Shown here one piece after another: positions 1 to 7,136 of a stretch of 64,000 bases of DNA (positions within the stretch are counted from its first letter, which is position 1; each line of letters begins with the position of its first letter). The notes beneath the pieces are model-generated. The model was not told where the DNA came from. It ran no database searches and saw only the letters and a list, made by a program, of their open reading frames with translations. The DNA comes from Vibrio metoecus (lineage in GTDB: Bacteria; Pseudomonadota; Gammaproteobacteria; Enterobacterales; Vibrionaceae), in the NCBI RefSeq assembly GCF_009665255.1, contig NZ_CP035686.1, positions 1,860,001-1,924,000 of the forward strand, written 5' to 3'. The position numbers were made by a program, and so were the translations under genes.

Positions 1-768
1 TCCTTCCACCCCCTGTACATCAACCAAGCCTTCTGACTGTAAAAACGCTTGCAACTTAGCTTCAGACTCTCGTAATTGAGTACGCAGTTCTTCCATGCGG
101 GTATTAAGCCAAGTATTCGCTTTTAGCTCTACCTCTAACTTAGCTTCCAAATGGCTGTCCATATACACCCGCGCAATCTCATTAGCGATTTTCGCCGCCA
201 ATTTAGGATCACCAGCGGTGTAGTAGATATTCACCAACTGGGTCTTGCGGATGGGGCTAATTTCTAGACCACGTTTGAACTTATACAAAATCAGTCGATT
301 TTCACGATACGCTTCCAACTCCGGATCGACCACCACATCTTGTTGCTTAAATCCTTGAAGAAACGGCATCCACTCTAATAAGCGTTCTTTTAAGCTCGGT
401 GATTGTTCGCTCTCAGGGTTAAGATCAAATTCAGGATCGGAGGCCAAATCAAGCCTGTCGATCACTTCTTGAGCAATCGTGTCAGATTTTAGGATTTCAA
501 TTTGGGTCAGGTAATACTCCTGACTTTTGGTATCAAGCCCATACACTTCTTCAATTGACACCGCTTTCGCTTGTGTCGATTCAATCAGAATTGTCGCTCG
601 AGCTGTGTACTCTGACCGCATGGAAAGGACAAAAAGTAGCGTAATTGCTGTAACCATGATTGAAAACAACAAAATTCGCCATTTGTAATTAAGCAGTACA
701 TTAAAATACTGACGAATATCGATCACTTCTTCTTGAGTGAATTGTTTACCTGTCATCTCGTGTACCAT
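1..768 (-). CDS. vpsO: VpsO, polysaccharide chain-length/tyrosine autokinase (partial, N-terminal part)
   Basis: This is an inner-membrane polysaccharide co-polymerase of the Wzc/BY-kinase type, which sets chain length and drives export of the Vibrio polysaccharide. About 255 residues are visible. They comprise a cytoplasmic N-terminus, a transmembrane segment near residues 30-50 (WRILLFSIMVTAITLLFVLS), and a periplasmic Wzz domain ending in a coiled coil (KLEVELKANTWLNTRMEELR). The C-terminal membrane segment and the kinase domain expected for the family lie beyond base 1. I chose the ATG at 768, which has AGGG four bases upstream. An in-frame ATG at 756 is the alternative. The start is 12 bases after the vpsN stop, so the genes are co-transcribed. 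VpsU at 26884 is the likely opposing phosphatase. Confidence 0.9.
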   Translation of the reverse strand, partial: MVHEMTGKQFTQEEVIDIRQYFNVLLNYKWRILLFSIMVTAITLLFVLSMRSEYTARATILIESTQAKAVSIEEVYGLDTKSQEYYLTQIEILKSDTIAQEVIDRLDLASDPEFDLNPESEQSPSLKERLLEWMPFLQGFKQQDVVVDPELEAYRENRLILYKFKRGLEISPIRKTQLVNIYYTAGDPKLAAKIANEIARVYMDSHLEAKLEVELKANTWLNTRMEELRTQLRESEAKLQAFLQSEGLVDVQGVEG

Positions 769-780
769 TACACCCTAAAA

Positions 781-1305
781 TTAAAAGAAGCTTTCGGCGA
801 CAGTCAGTATGTCACCGGGTTGAAGTTTACTAAGCAAAGTAACTTTGAGCGGTTTCGCTTCCGGGTCATCACTACTAGAGATAAACAAATTTGTTTTAGA
901 CGCACGTTCAGTGAATCCACCTGCAATAGTGATTGCTTGGTTAACACTCAAACCAGGATGGAAAGGATAACTTCCAGGCTTCATGACTTGTCCATTAACA
1001 AAGAAAGGTCGATATTCAAGAATAGAAACAGATACGTTGGGATTAATCAAATAACCATCCTGTAAACCATCATGGATGGCAATTTTAACCTCTTCCAAGG
1101 TTTTACCTTTTAGGCGGATCTTACCTAAAAATGGATAATCAATATTACCGTTATCACTGACACGAGTTTCAAAAGAAAGCTCTGGCTCATCATAAACTTG
1201 GATACGGATCTGGTCACCAACACCCAATCGATAGAAATCATCATTTGCCATCGCGAACGATGGCAGGAGCAAAAGGCTCAATAAAAAAGAGAACAAGTAC
1301 TTCAT
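781..1305 (-). CDS. vpsN: VpsN, short Wza-type periplasmic/outer-membrane polysaccharide export protein
   Basis: The protein has 174 residues: a signal peptide (MKYLFSFLLSLLLLPSFAMA), a Poly_export domain (about 25-100, with YRLGVGDQIRIQVYDEPELS and NPNVSVSILEY), and one SLBB-like domain (about 100-170, FVNGQVMKPGSYPFHPGLSV). E. coli Wza is roughly twice as long. VpsN has no lipobox cysteine and no C-terminal amphipathic helix that could form the outer-membrane pore. It therefore probably works with the neighbouring beta-barrel VpsM, which would provide the pore; that is inference. It lies between vpsM and vpsO with gaps of 6 and 12 bases. Confidence 0.92.
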   Translation of the reverse strand: MKYLFSFLLSLLLLPSFAMANDDFYRLGVGDQIRIQVYDEPELSFETRVSDNGNIDYPFLGKIRLKGKTLEEVKIAIHDGLQDGYLINPNVSVSILEYRPFFVNGQVMKPGSYPFHPGLSVNQAITIAGGFTERASKTNLFISSSDDPEAKPLKVTLLSKLQPGDILTVAESFF

Positions 1306-1311
1306 AACTGG

Positions 1312-2538
1312 TTACATTACACCCTGAACGGTGAGGTAATACACATTTTGGCTGTAGCTGAGTGAGTCTATATTCGAGTCTTTCTTTTCTCGGCCAAATC
1401 CGACTTCCAACGCTAACCAACGACGAAAATCATAACTAGCACGTAAAGTGGCATTTGTGGTGTCATCTTTACGATTTGATGCCGTGTAATCTTCATTCAA
1501 ACGAATTAGCGCTGCTTCTGTCGTCCATTTGGTATCCCAATTGTGTGTCCAATTGACTTGATAGGTTGCCGCATCAATCGCATCTCCATCACCATCTGAA
1601 TCCGTCGAGCGTCGGTTAGTCACTAACTGTAATGCTGAATACGTGCGGATTAAGTAAGTAACATCAACATCCCATGAAAACGAATCAAAATCCTTTCGGG
1701 TGGACGCATCAAAGTCTTTTTGTTGGTAACCCAACTTAGCATTACCTTGCAATTTACCAGTCGCATCCCAAGATGCACCGAGGTAACCAAAGTAATGATT
1801 ATTATCTTTGCTACTTGCACCCGGTGCGATAACGTCATATCCACGAGAGTTAGCAATCACTTGTGCGATAAACGACGTTCGAGGAAGGGCTTGGTAATAA
1901 AAGGTCGAGTTAAAACGCAGCTCATCCCAGTCCTGATACTGAGTAACCGTACGGTTATTTTGATACGTAAAATCTTGCCAACCCAAATTAGTTTCAATAC
2001 GACCAATCGCTTCTGTTGAACCAAAGCCATAACCGATATTAGCGGTGTGGCTTTCATATTGGTTGTAGTCGAGTCCGAGTGTCGTATCATTCTCGCCACG
2101 CCCTTCGTGAGCTAGCGCTAAGTTGTACTCAAACCCGATACGGTGCCGAGAGTTCAACTCCCAATCACTGCTCAAGTCAAGATAGTGATCCGTAAAGTTA
2201 TCTTGTTGAGAACTAAAATAGGTTCCGTTACGAAAACGGTAACCAAGCAGCGTTTTATTACCCTCCGGCTCCACCATAAAGCCAACACCTGACTCAATGA
2301 TTGAAAAAGCTGATTTGGCTTGCTGTTGGTTAGATTTAGCCAAGTTATCATTATAACCTGTGGAAAGATTTAAAAATGGCACAATCGCCATGCCAGATTC
2401 AGTGGTAATCGGATTTGGTGTAAGCTTCGCGACGCCAAAAGGTACATAAGAGACAGCCAGCGTAACCAAGCTGGCTGAAAGAAGAGAAGTCAGTTTAATC
2501 GGTTCCATTTGCCTGCACTTATTCAAATCTATCTTCAT
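1312..2538 (-). CDS. vpsM: VpsM, outer-membrane beta-barrel protein of VPS export
   Basis: The 408-residue protein has an N-terminal hydrophobic export signal (SLLSASLVTLAVSYVPFGVA, about residues 18-37). After it come many alternating aromatic/polar beta strands (GYNDNLAKS, YRFRNGTYFSSQ, NIGYGFGSTEAIGRIETNLG) up to a C-terminal strand YYLTVQGVM. This fits the beta-barrel family found in exopolysaccharide clusters. Its location between vpsL and vpsN suggests the outer-membrane exit pore for VPS; function is inferred from context. The start is uncertain. The ATG at 2538 has only a weak ribosome site, and an in-frame ATG at 2508 places the signal peptide closer to the N-terminus. Confidence 0.85.
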   Translation of the reverse strand: MKIDLNKCRQMEPIKLTSLLSASLVTLAVSYVPFGVAKLTPNPITTESGMAIVPFLNLSTGYNDNLAKSNQQQAKSAFSIIESGVGFMVEPEGNKTLLGYRFRNGTYFSSQQDNFTDHYLDLSSDWELNSRHRIGFEYNLALAHEGRGENDTTLGLDYNQYESHTANIGYGFGSTEAIGRIETNLGWQDFTYQNNRTVTQYQDWDELRFNSTFYYQALPRTSFIAQVIANSRGYDVIAPGASSKDNNHYFGYLGASWDATGKLQGNAKLGYQQKDFDASTRKDFDSFSWDVDVTYLIRTYSALQLVTNRRSTDSDGDGDAIDAATYQVNWTHNWDTKWTTEAALIRLNEDYTASNRKDDTTNATLRASYDFRRWLALEVGFGREKKDSNIDSLSYSQNVYYLTVQGVM

Positions 2539-2575
2539 TCAAGAGTACGACTCTCAACAACGAGAGCCCCTTAAC

Positions 2576-3970
2576 TTAATAAACGTTTTTTCCAACAAAA
2601 CCTTTGAAAATGGTCAGAAATACAATTTTTATATCAAACCACAGTGACCATCGATGGATGTAATCGAGGTCAAACTGTACCCGTTTTTCCATTTTATCTA
2701 GAGTGTCCGTTTCACCACGCCAGCCGTTAATTTGTGCCCAACCGGTAATCCCCGGTTTCACCTTGTGACGCAGCATGTAGCGATTGACGATTGTACGGTA
2801 CTGTTCGTTGTGCGCGACCGCATGCGGACGAGGCCCAACAATCGACATTGTACCTTGCAAAACATTAAAAAATTGCGGCAACTCATCTAATGATGTGCGA
2901 CGAATAAAAGCCCCGAATGGTGTCACCCGAGGATCACCTTTGGTGGCCTGTTGCACTTTACTGCCATTATCCATCACTCGCATACTGCGAAACTTCCAGA
3001 CTTGGATCGGTTTTCCATCAAGTCCATAGCGGTTTTGTTTAAAAATGACAGGACCTGGTGAGCTGAGTTTAACCCCGATCGCAATAGCCAATAATACAGG
3101 GCTGATCAGTAGCAAAATAATGCTGCTAAGTACCAAATCTTCAAATCGTTTTACCCAGTTAAGCAAACCATTAAATGGCGTATCAAAGATACTAAACGCG
3201 TTAACATCGCCGATGGTGTACCAACGTGAGTGCAATAAGTTAAACGTAAAAAAGTCAGGCACTATGTAGGTATTCACGGTACTGTCTGAAAACGCATCCA
3301 AAATCTGGTTAATTCGACGTTGAGCTTGCATAGGTAAAGCGATGTACACGTTTTGCACTTGGCCTGTTTTCGCCAGACTCAGCGCATCGTTAATATTACC
3401 CAGTACAGGTGCACTTCCCTCCAAGCGTGACGGAGCACGATCATCGTAGAAACCTTCCATCACAATCCCTAATTCTGGATTATTAAGCAAATTCGCTGAA
3501 AGCTCTTGTCCTTGGGTGGTCATGCCAATAATAACGGCTTTTCGTGTATGGAAGCCTTGTTTGTGCATGTAGTGGATGGTGGCAAACGCTAAAATACGCC
3601 ATCCGATTAAGGCAATGAAAGAGCCTACAAACCAGTTACCCATGACAAGGCGCGAAAACTCAATCCCCGTTTTTGAGAAGTAGCCCAGCAACGTAAGACT
3701 CGCAATACTTGCAGCCCAACAGAAAGCAGTATGCAGTGAAAGCGAACGCAATTTTGCAGTACGCCAACCACTATAGATATCCAAGCTTTCAGCGATATAG
3801 GAGTAGAAAAGTACTCCTAGCAATGCCACAGAAACATAAGACATCGTTACGACGTGTTGGTTTAATTTAATCGCTATATACATAACTGCTAATATAAAGA
3901 AGCTATCGATCAGACGATAGAAAAACTTCCCTTGATAATTAGTAATACGTATTCTGCTTTTTTCCTTCAT
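2576..3970 (-). CDS. vpsL: VpsL, undecaprenyl-phosphate sugar-1-phosphate transferase (initiating)
   Basis: This polyprenol-phosphate hexose-1-phosphate transferase of the WcaJ/WbaP type starts VPS repeat-unit synthesis by moving a sugar-phosphate to undecaprenyl phosphate at the inner membrane. The 464-residue protein has four membrane segments in its first 135 residues and a CoA-binding-like domain at about 145-250 (KAVIIGMTTQGQELSANLL). A fifth hydrophobic segment lies near 280, and the catalytic bacterial sugar transferase domain occupies about 275-464. That domain carries VWKFRSM, RRTSLDELPQFFNVLQG and MSIVGPRPHAV, with the family Asp-Glu catalytic pair. AGGAG lies nine bases before the ATG; a GTG one codon earlier is possible. 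It is the first gene of vps-II. Confidence 0.95.
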   Translation of the reverse strand: MKEKSRIRITNYQGKFFYRLIDSFFILAVMYIAIKLNQHVVTMSYVSVALLGVLFYSYIAESLDIYSGWRTAKLRSLSLHTAFCWAASIASLTLLGYFSKTGIEFSRLVMGNWFVGSFIALIGWRILAFATIHYMHKQGFHTRKAVIIGMTTQGQELSANLLNNPELGIVMEGFYDDRAPSRLEGSAPVLGNINDALSLAKTGQVQNVYIALPMQAQRRINQILDAFSDSTVNTYIVPDFFTFNLLHSRWYTIGDVNAFSIFDTPFNGLLNWVKRFEDLVLSSIILLLISPVLLAIAIGVKLSSPGPVIFKQNRYGLDGKPIQVWKFRSMRVMDNGSKVQQATKGDPRVTPFGAFIRRTSLDELPQFFNVLQGTMSIVGPRPHAVAHNEQYRTIVNRYMLRHKVKPGITGWAQINGWRGETDTLDKMEKRVQFDLDYIHRWSLWFDIKIVFLTIFKGFVGKNVY

Positions 3971-4280
3971 CACTAAACGCTCCTGAACCCACGTAAGCTT
4001 TTCACGAAGAATAATTTGAATGTATGAATTATTTTTTAAAGACTACATCTTTATCAAAAGAAATAAGTGCGTCAATTATAAGACTGATACTAAATAAGTA
4101 TTCATTAAATAATAAAAATGCATTATCCAATATTAAAAACCTTACAAAATGGAAAATTTTATCATTAAAAAACAACAGCATAATCAAAAAAAAACACCAA
4201 CAGAATCATAAAAGCCACACTAAACCTAAGTTCATAATTCATCCCATCACATGTGATTAATACGTGACAATTTTATGAAC

Positions 4281-4294
4281 GGACGATTTCGTCC
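4281..4294. promoter_or_regulatory. Palindrome GGACGATTTCGTCC, candidate operator
   Basis: This 14-base perfect palindrome (6-base arms, TT centre) stands out as a GC-rich island in AT-rich DNA, about 310 bases upstream of vpsL and 145 upstream of the divergent gene. It has no T-run and no gene ends nearby, so it is not a terminator. The binding protein is unknown. Confidence 0.4.
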
Positions 4295-4349
4295 AATATT
4301 TAAGAAATTGGTATCAAATATGAGAAACTAAGATTGCTAATAATGAGAA

Positions 4350-4370
4350 TCTCAAAAAACTCTATTGAGA
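4350..4370. promoter_or_regulatory. Inverted repeat TCTCAA-N9-TTGAGA, candidate VPS-regulator operator
   Basis: The arms are TCTCAA (4350-4355) and TTGAGA (4365-4370), separated by nine bases. A second overlapping palindrome TGAGAATCTCA occupies 4344-4354. The same TCTCAA-N9-TTGAG layout occurs upstream of vpsA at 26629-26649. VpsR, an NtrC-like activator of vps genes, is a candidate ligand, but this is inference. The site is 67 bases from the divergent gene's start and 380 from vpsL, so it could serve either. Confidence 0.45.
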
Positions 4371-4436
4371 ATAAAACTATATTTATCATGCTTAGATTAG
4401 AATCTATCCAATTTAATGAAAGATGGATTATTCGAC

Positions 4437-5036
4437 ATGAGACCTATTCCATTCCTGCTATTGACAGGTTTAATCACCAGCCAAGCCGTGTTGGCTGAAA
4501 CCGCAATAGATTCGTCAAAAGCACTCAATCCAGCAATCTGTACAGATAACACTCAGATACTTGAACGCTTGCAGCAAGCAACGGATTTTGTGTCAACTGT
4601 CACGGCGCTGCTCACCTCATGCCCAGACAATGCCTTACAGATTGCTTCATTAGCTACAAGCATTAACCCACAACTCACTCGGGAAATTTACACTGCGTTA
4701 TTTCAACAGACACCCAATGAACAGTTAGTACAACAAACTGTTGAAGCAGTGAAAAGTGTTGCGCTGGAGCAACGAGCCGATGTAGTGCAAGCCGCCATTG
4801 AAAATGCACCTCAAGAACTTGCTCAAGCGATTGTTGATGCTGTCGCAGAAGCCGGCTTAATGGATCCAACAGACATTATCATCGCCGCCATTGCGGGAGG
4901 GGCAGATCCTGGTTCGATTACCGAACCTACCGCAGCGGGTATTGCAACTCCGCCCCCCATTGCACTCACGCCAGGTACAACTAATACTTTTGGTACGGGT
5001 AATGGTAATGGTGGTGGTACAGCCTCTCCAAACTAG
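4437..5036 (+). CDS. Exported Ala/Gly-rich protein in the rbmE/rbmF position
   Basis: The ATG at 4437 begins a clean signal peptide (MRPIPFLLLTGLITSQAVLA); an in-frame ATG at 4416 would add seven residues. The mature protein has about 180 residues. It contains two cysteines (AICTDN and TSCPDN) that could form a disulfide. A helical Ala/Gln/Val-rich core of short repeating helices runs to about residue 165, followed by a Pro/Thr stretch and a low-complexity Gly/Asn tail (FGTGNGNGGGTASPN). I recognise no catalytic motif. In V. cholerae the poorly characterised genes rbmE and rbmF lie between rbmD and vpsL, and this is the only convincing gene there. A periplasmic or matrix role in VPS production is inferred from position. 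Confidence 0.75.
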   Translation: MRPIPFLLLTGLITSQAVLAETAIDSSKALNPAICTDNTQILERLQQATDFVSTVTALLTSCPDNALQIASLATSINPQLTREIYTALFQQTPNEQLVQQTVEAVKSVALEQRADVVQAAIENAPQELAQAIVDAVAEAGLMDPTDIIIAAIAGGADPGSITEPTAAGIATPPPIALTPGTTNTFGTGNGNGGGTASPN

Positions 5037-5050
5037 AGAGTTGGCTTTTT
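5021..5050 (+). terminator. Weak hairpin with T-run after the exported Ala/Gly-rich gene
   Basis: CTCTC (5024-5028) pairs with GAGAG (5036-5040) and AGCC (5021-5024) with GGCT (5043-5046), sharing C5024 in alternative pairings and followed by five T. The hairpin spans the stop codon. It is imperfect, so termination may be partial. Confidence 0.45.
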
Positions 5051-5351
5051 ACGGTAGCTTCATTGTCGTTGATAAGAAATATGTTGATCGGAAACTCAAG
5101 CTATTTCGAGCTAGTGTCTTCAATCGTACGCTTCTCTTTCATCGACCTTAAGCTACCGATAATACAAAATCTGAATGTTGTTCGCTTCTTACACTAACCA
5201 AGTCATTCGTTACAACATCTCTTTTGCGTATCATCATTTCAGTCGCACCATTACACATCGAAAGCCCAAACAACGGATAAATTCAAATGGTAGTGTGTGA
5301 GTGTTCACTTTCATTTCCGCTAGATGCTAGCTAACTCTGATCAGATATTTT
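5037..5351. other. Intergenic region upstream of rbmD
   Basis: The 315 bases contain no convincing gene. A 9-base inverted repeat, CGGTAGCTT (5052-5060) and AAGCTACCG (5150-5158), brackets an 89-base segment and could fold as RNA or mark a decayed repeat. A 38-codon frame at 5081-5197 has no ribosome site and is not called. The rbmD promoter should lie in 5200-5340, but I see no strong consensus. Confidence 0.5.
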
Positions 5352-6674
5352 ATGGCTTTACTGCGACAACCACTGTTCATCGCTTTTTTATTATTGATCT
5401 TCTGGTTACCCATTCCATTGGGTAGTAATCGCCCTTGGGCGTGGTCACTGAATGAAGTTTACACTGCAATTTTGCTCCTCATCTGCCTACTGAGGATCCC
5501 TGCTTCACAATGGTGGCAAGCCGTAGCCCGCGCCAAATTAATCCTTCTATCTGTCGCAGCTTTTACGTTATGGTCATGGATACAAAGCTGGCAAAATCTA
5601 GAACTCTCATCCGATACAGGATTAGTCTTTATTTCAGCTATCAAATCATTACATTATTTTCAGGTGTGCCTAATTGCCGCGTTATTGATCGACACACCGC
5701 AAAAGCTAAAAATGCTAGCCACTACCATGGTTGCCAGTGGCACTTGCCAAGCTTTTTATGCTGGCGTGGTTTTATTACTGGAGTTACACATCTCTCCTAT
5801 TTTTTCACTTCCATTAAGCGAAAGAGCCTCTGGTAGCTTTGTTTATCATAACCACTTAGCTAATTTTCTGATGCTGAACCTCTGCCTTGGATTTGGTCTT
5901 TTGATTGCTCAACTTAGCCACCAGACAACCCAAGGTTGGAAAAATACCCTTAAAACATTACTCACGATCATGATTTCAGATAAGGCATTTATCCGTTTAG
6001 GGTTAGTGATTATGGTGATCTCCCTAGTTTTGACTCGTTCTAGAATGGGAAATATCGCATTCTTTACCGCTCTAAGTCTCGGTAGCTTGCTATTACTGAT
6101 GTTTTATAAAAACAAGCCTAAAAGCATCTACATCTTGATCATTAGCCTCTTTGTGATCGATACCTTTGTGGTCAGTAATTGGTTTGGACTTGATAAAGTT
6201 CGTCAGCGCTTAGCGGAAACCAGCTTACAAAATGAATCGCGTGATGATGTAGTTCGCTATGCACTCCAGGCTATCCAAGAGCGACCATTGACGGGATTTG
6301 GTAATGGCACTTTTTACTCCACTTTCCCGGCTTATAACCAAGGCAATGTCGCCCTTTTTTATGACCATGCGCACAATGACTATGTTCAATTTGCTCTTGA
6401 ATCTGGCCTTATTGCCACAAGCTTACTAGGGATTATGGTTCTATTTTCAGCTTGGCAAGGTCTCGCAGCTTTTCGTAAACGCAGTAATGCAACAATGCGT
6501 GGAATTGGTTTGGGAAGTCTAATGGCGATTATTGGAATGTTAATGCACATGAGCGTTGACTTTCCCTTACAAGCGCCTGCTACAACACTTTATTTTATGC
6601 TCTGTTTATTCATGGCTAACTGGAGTATGACCATCCCTACACCGAAATACCGTTTAAAACGGCACTCCGCATAA
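5352..6674 (+). CDS. rbmD: RbmD, O-antigen ligase/polymerase-like membrane protein
   Basis: This 440-residue integral membrane protein of the Wzy_C/WaaL superfamily has about 11-12 hydrophobic segments from residue 5 onward. The large periplasmic loop typical of the family lies at about 285-345. It contains RDDVVRYALQAIQERPLTGF-type sequence and the conserved HAHNDYVQFALESGL motif. WaaL ligases join a lipid-linked glycan to lipid A-core and Wzy proteins polymerise repeat units, and sequence alone does not separate the two. It may add or modify a glycan of the matrix; the polymerase for VPS itself is more likely VpsF. It is transcribed alone and ends at a strong terminator. Confidence 0.85.
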   Translation: MALLRQPLFIAFLLLIFWLPIPLGSNRPWAWSLNEVYTAILLLICLLRIPASQWWQAVARAKLILLSVAAFTLWSWIQSWQNLELSSDTGLVFISAIKSLHYFQVCLIAALLIDTPQKLKMLATTMVASGTCQAFYAGVVLLLELHISPIFSLPLSERASGSFVYHNHLANFLMLNLCLGFGLLIAQLSHQTTQGWKNTLKTLLTIMISDKAFIRLGLVIMVISLVLTRSRMGNIAFFTALSLGSLLLLMFYKNKPKSIYILIISLFVIDTFVVSNWFGLDKVRQRLAETSLQNESRDDVVRYALQAIQERPLTGFGNGTFYSTFPAYNQGNVALFYDHAHNDYVQFALESGLIATSLLGIMVLFSAWQGLAAFRKRSNATMRGIGLGSLMAIIGMLMHMSVDFPLQAPATTLYFMLCLFMANWSMTIPTPKYRLKRHSA

Positions 6675-6716
6675 CATAAAAGCGAAGGGAGCGGCATCGC
6701 TCCCTTCGCTTTTATG
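6675..6716 (+). terminator. Very strong rbmD terminator hairpin
   Basis: An 18-base arm at 6675-6692 pairs perfectly with 6699-6716 around a six-base loop. Its outer part is A-rich on the left and T-rich on the right, so it could terminate on either strand. Confidence 0.85.
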
Positions 6717-7079
6717 TATTGGTTCTGTTAATCCAACCCAAGATAGATAAACCAAGCAGAATAGAGTTCTGGCAACATATTCCCCCGATTCCATCATGCA
6801 TGATTCATGTGTAATAGCCTTGCCTAGGAAAGAGATCCATTCTTCTCAGTGCTGCACGTAATTAATATTGTTGCATTCAACTGAGCCCGCGTAGGAGTGT
6901 CTAATAACGTTTTTACCAATGAAGCGTTAGCCTTCGAGCTAGAGCTAACAACTTACCTCGAAATCAATATTTCATTAACGAACGGCTTAGTTTCATCAAG
7001 GATAAATAGCAGAGGAACCATCTACTAGGCATGATTTAGCTACCATCAATTGGCAGTATCTAGCTAAGGGGCTCTATAC
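6717..7079. other. Gene-free spacer between convergent rbmD and rbmC
   Basis: These 363 bases between two convergent genes, each with its own terminator, contain no reading frame with a ribosome site, no repeat I can match elsewhere in the window, and no clear promoter. A small RNA cannot be excluded. Confidence 0.5.
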
Positions 7080-7107
7080 AAAAAAATACCCCGCAAAAGC
7101 GGGGTAT
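7080..7107 (-). terminator. rbmC Rho-independent terminator
   Basis: ATACCCCGC (7086-7094) and GCGGGGTAT (7099-7107) form a 9-base stem with an AAAA loop. On the minus strand the stem is followed by a T-run (plus-strand A at 7080-7086), 30 bases after the rbmC stop. Confidence 0.9.
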
Positions 7108-7136
7108 TGGGTTAGAGATGGAGTCAGTTCGGAAAC

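Larger units (their letters stand above)
3971..4436. promoter_or_regulatory. AT-rich regulatory region between vpsL and the divergent exported-protein gene
   Basis: The 466-base gap between divergent genes is strongly AT-rich, especially 4020-4240, where long A and T runs alternate. Such DNA is typical of H-NS-silenced promoters; V. cholerae vpsL is known to be repressed by H-NS and activated by VpsR and VpsT with c-di-GMP. Two palindromes at 4281-4294 and 4350-4370 are listed separately. I could not place a convincing -35/-10 pair for vpsL. A 78-codon reading frame at 4024-4260 is Lys/Asn/Ile/Ser-rich and looks like a by-product of base composition. Confidence 0.6.

Noticed and set aside
4024..4260. 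78-codon plus-strand frame in the vpsL upstream region
   Set aside because: It consists of Lys, Asn, Ile and Ser codons expected from AT-rich DNA, has no ribosome site and no recognisable motif.
4891..5151. 86-codon plus-strand frame overlapping the exported Ala/Gly-rich gene
   Set aside because: It is an out-of-frame shadow of the Gly/Asn tail and of the following terminator.
5081..5197. 38-codon plus-strand frame that could be a small rbmE
   Set aside because: No ribosome site and no signal or motif. I cannot support it, though rbmE must be somewhere near in V. cholerae annotations.
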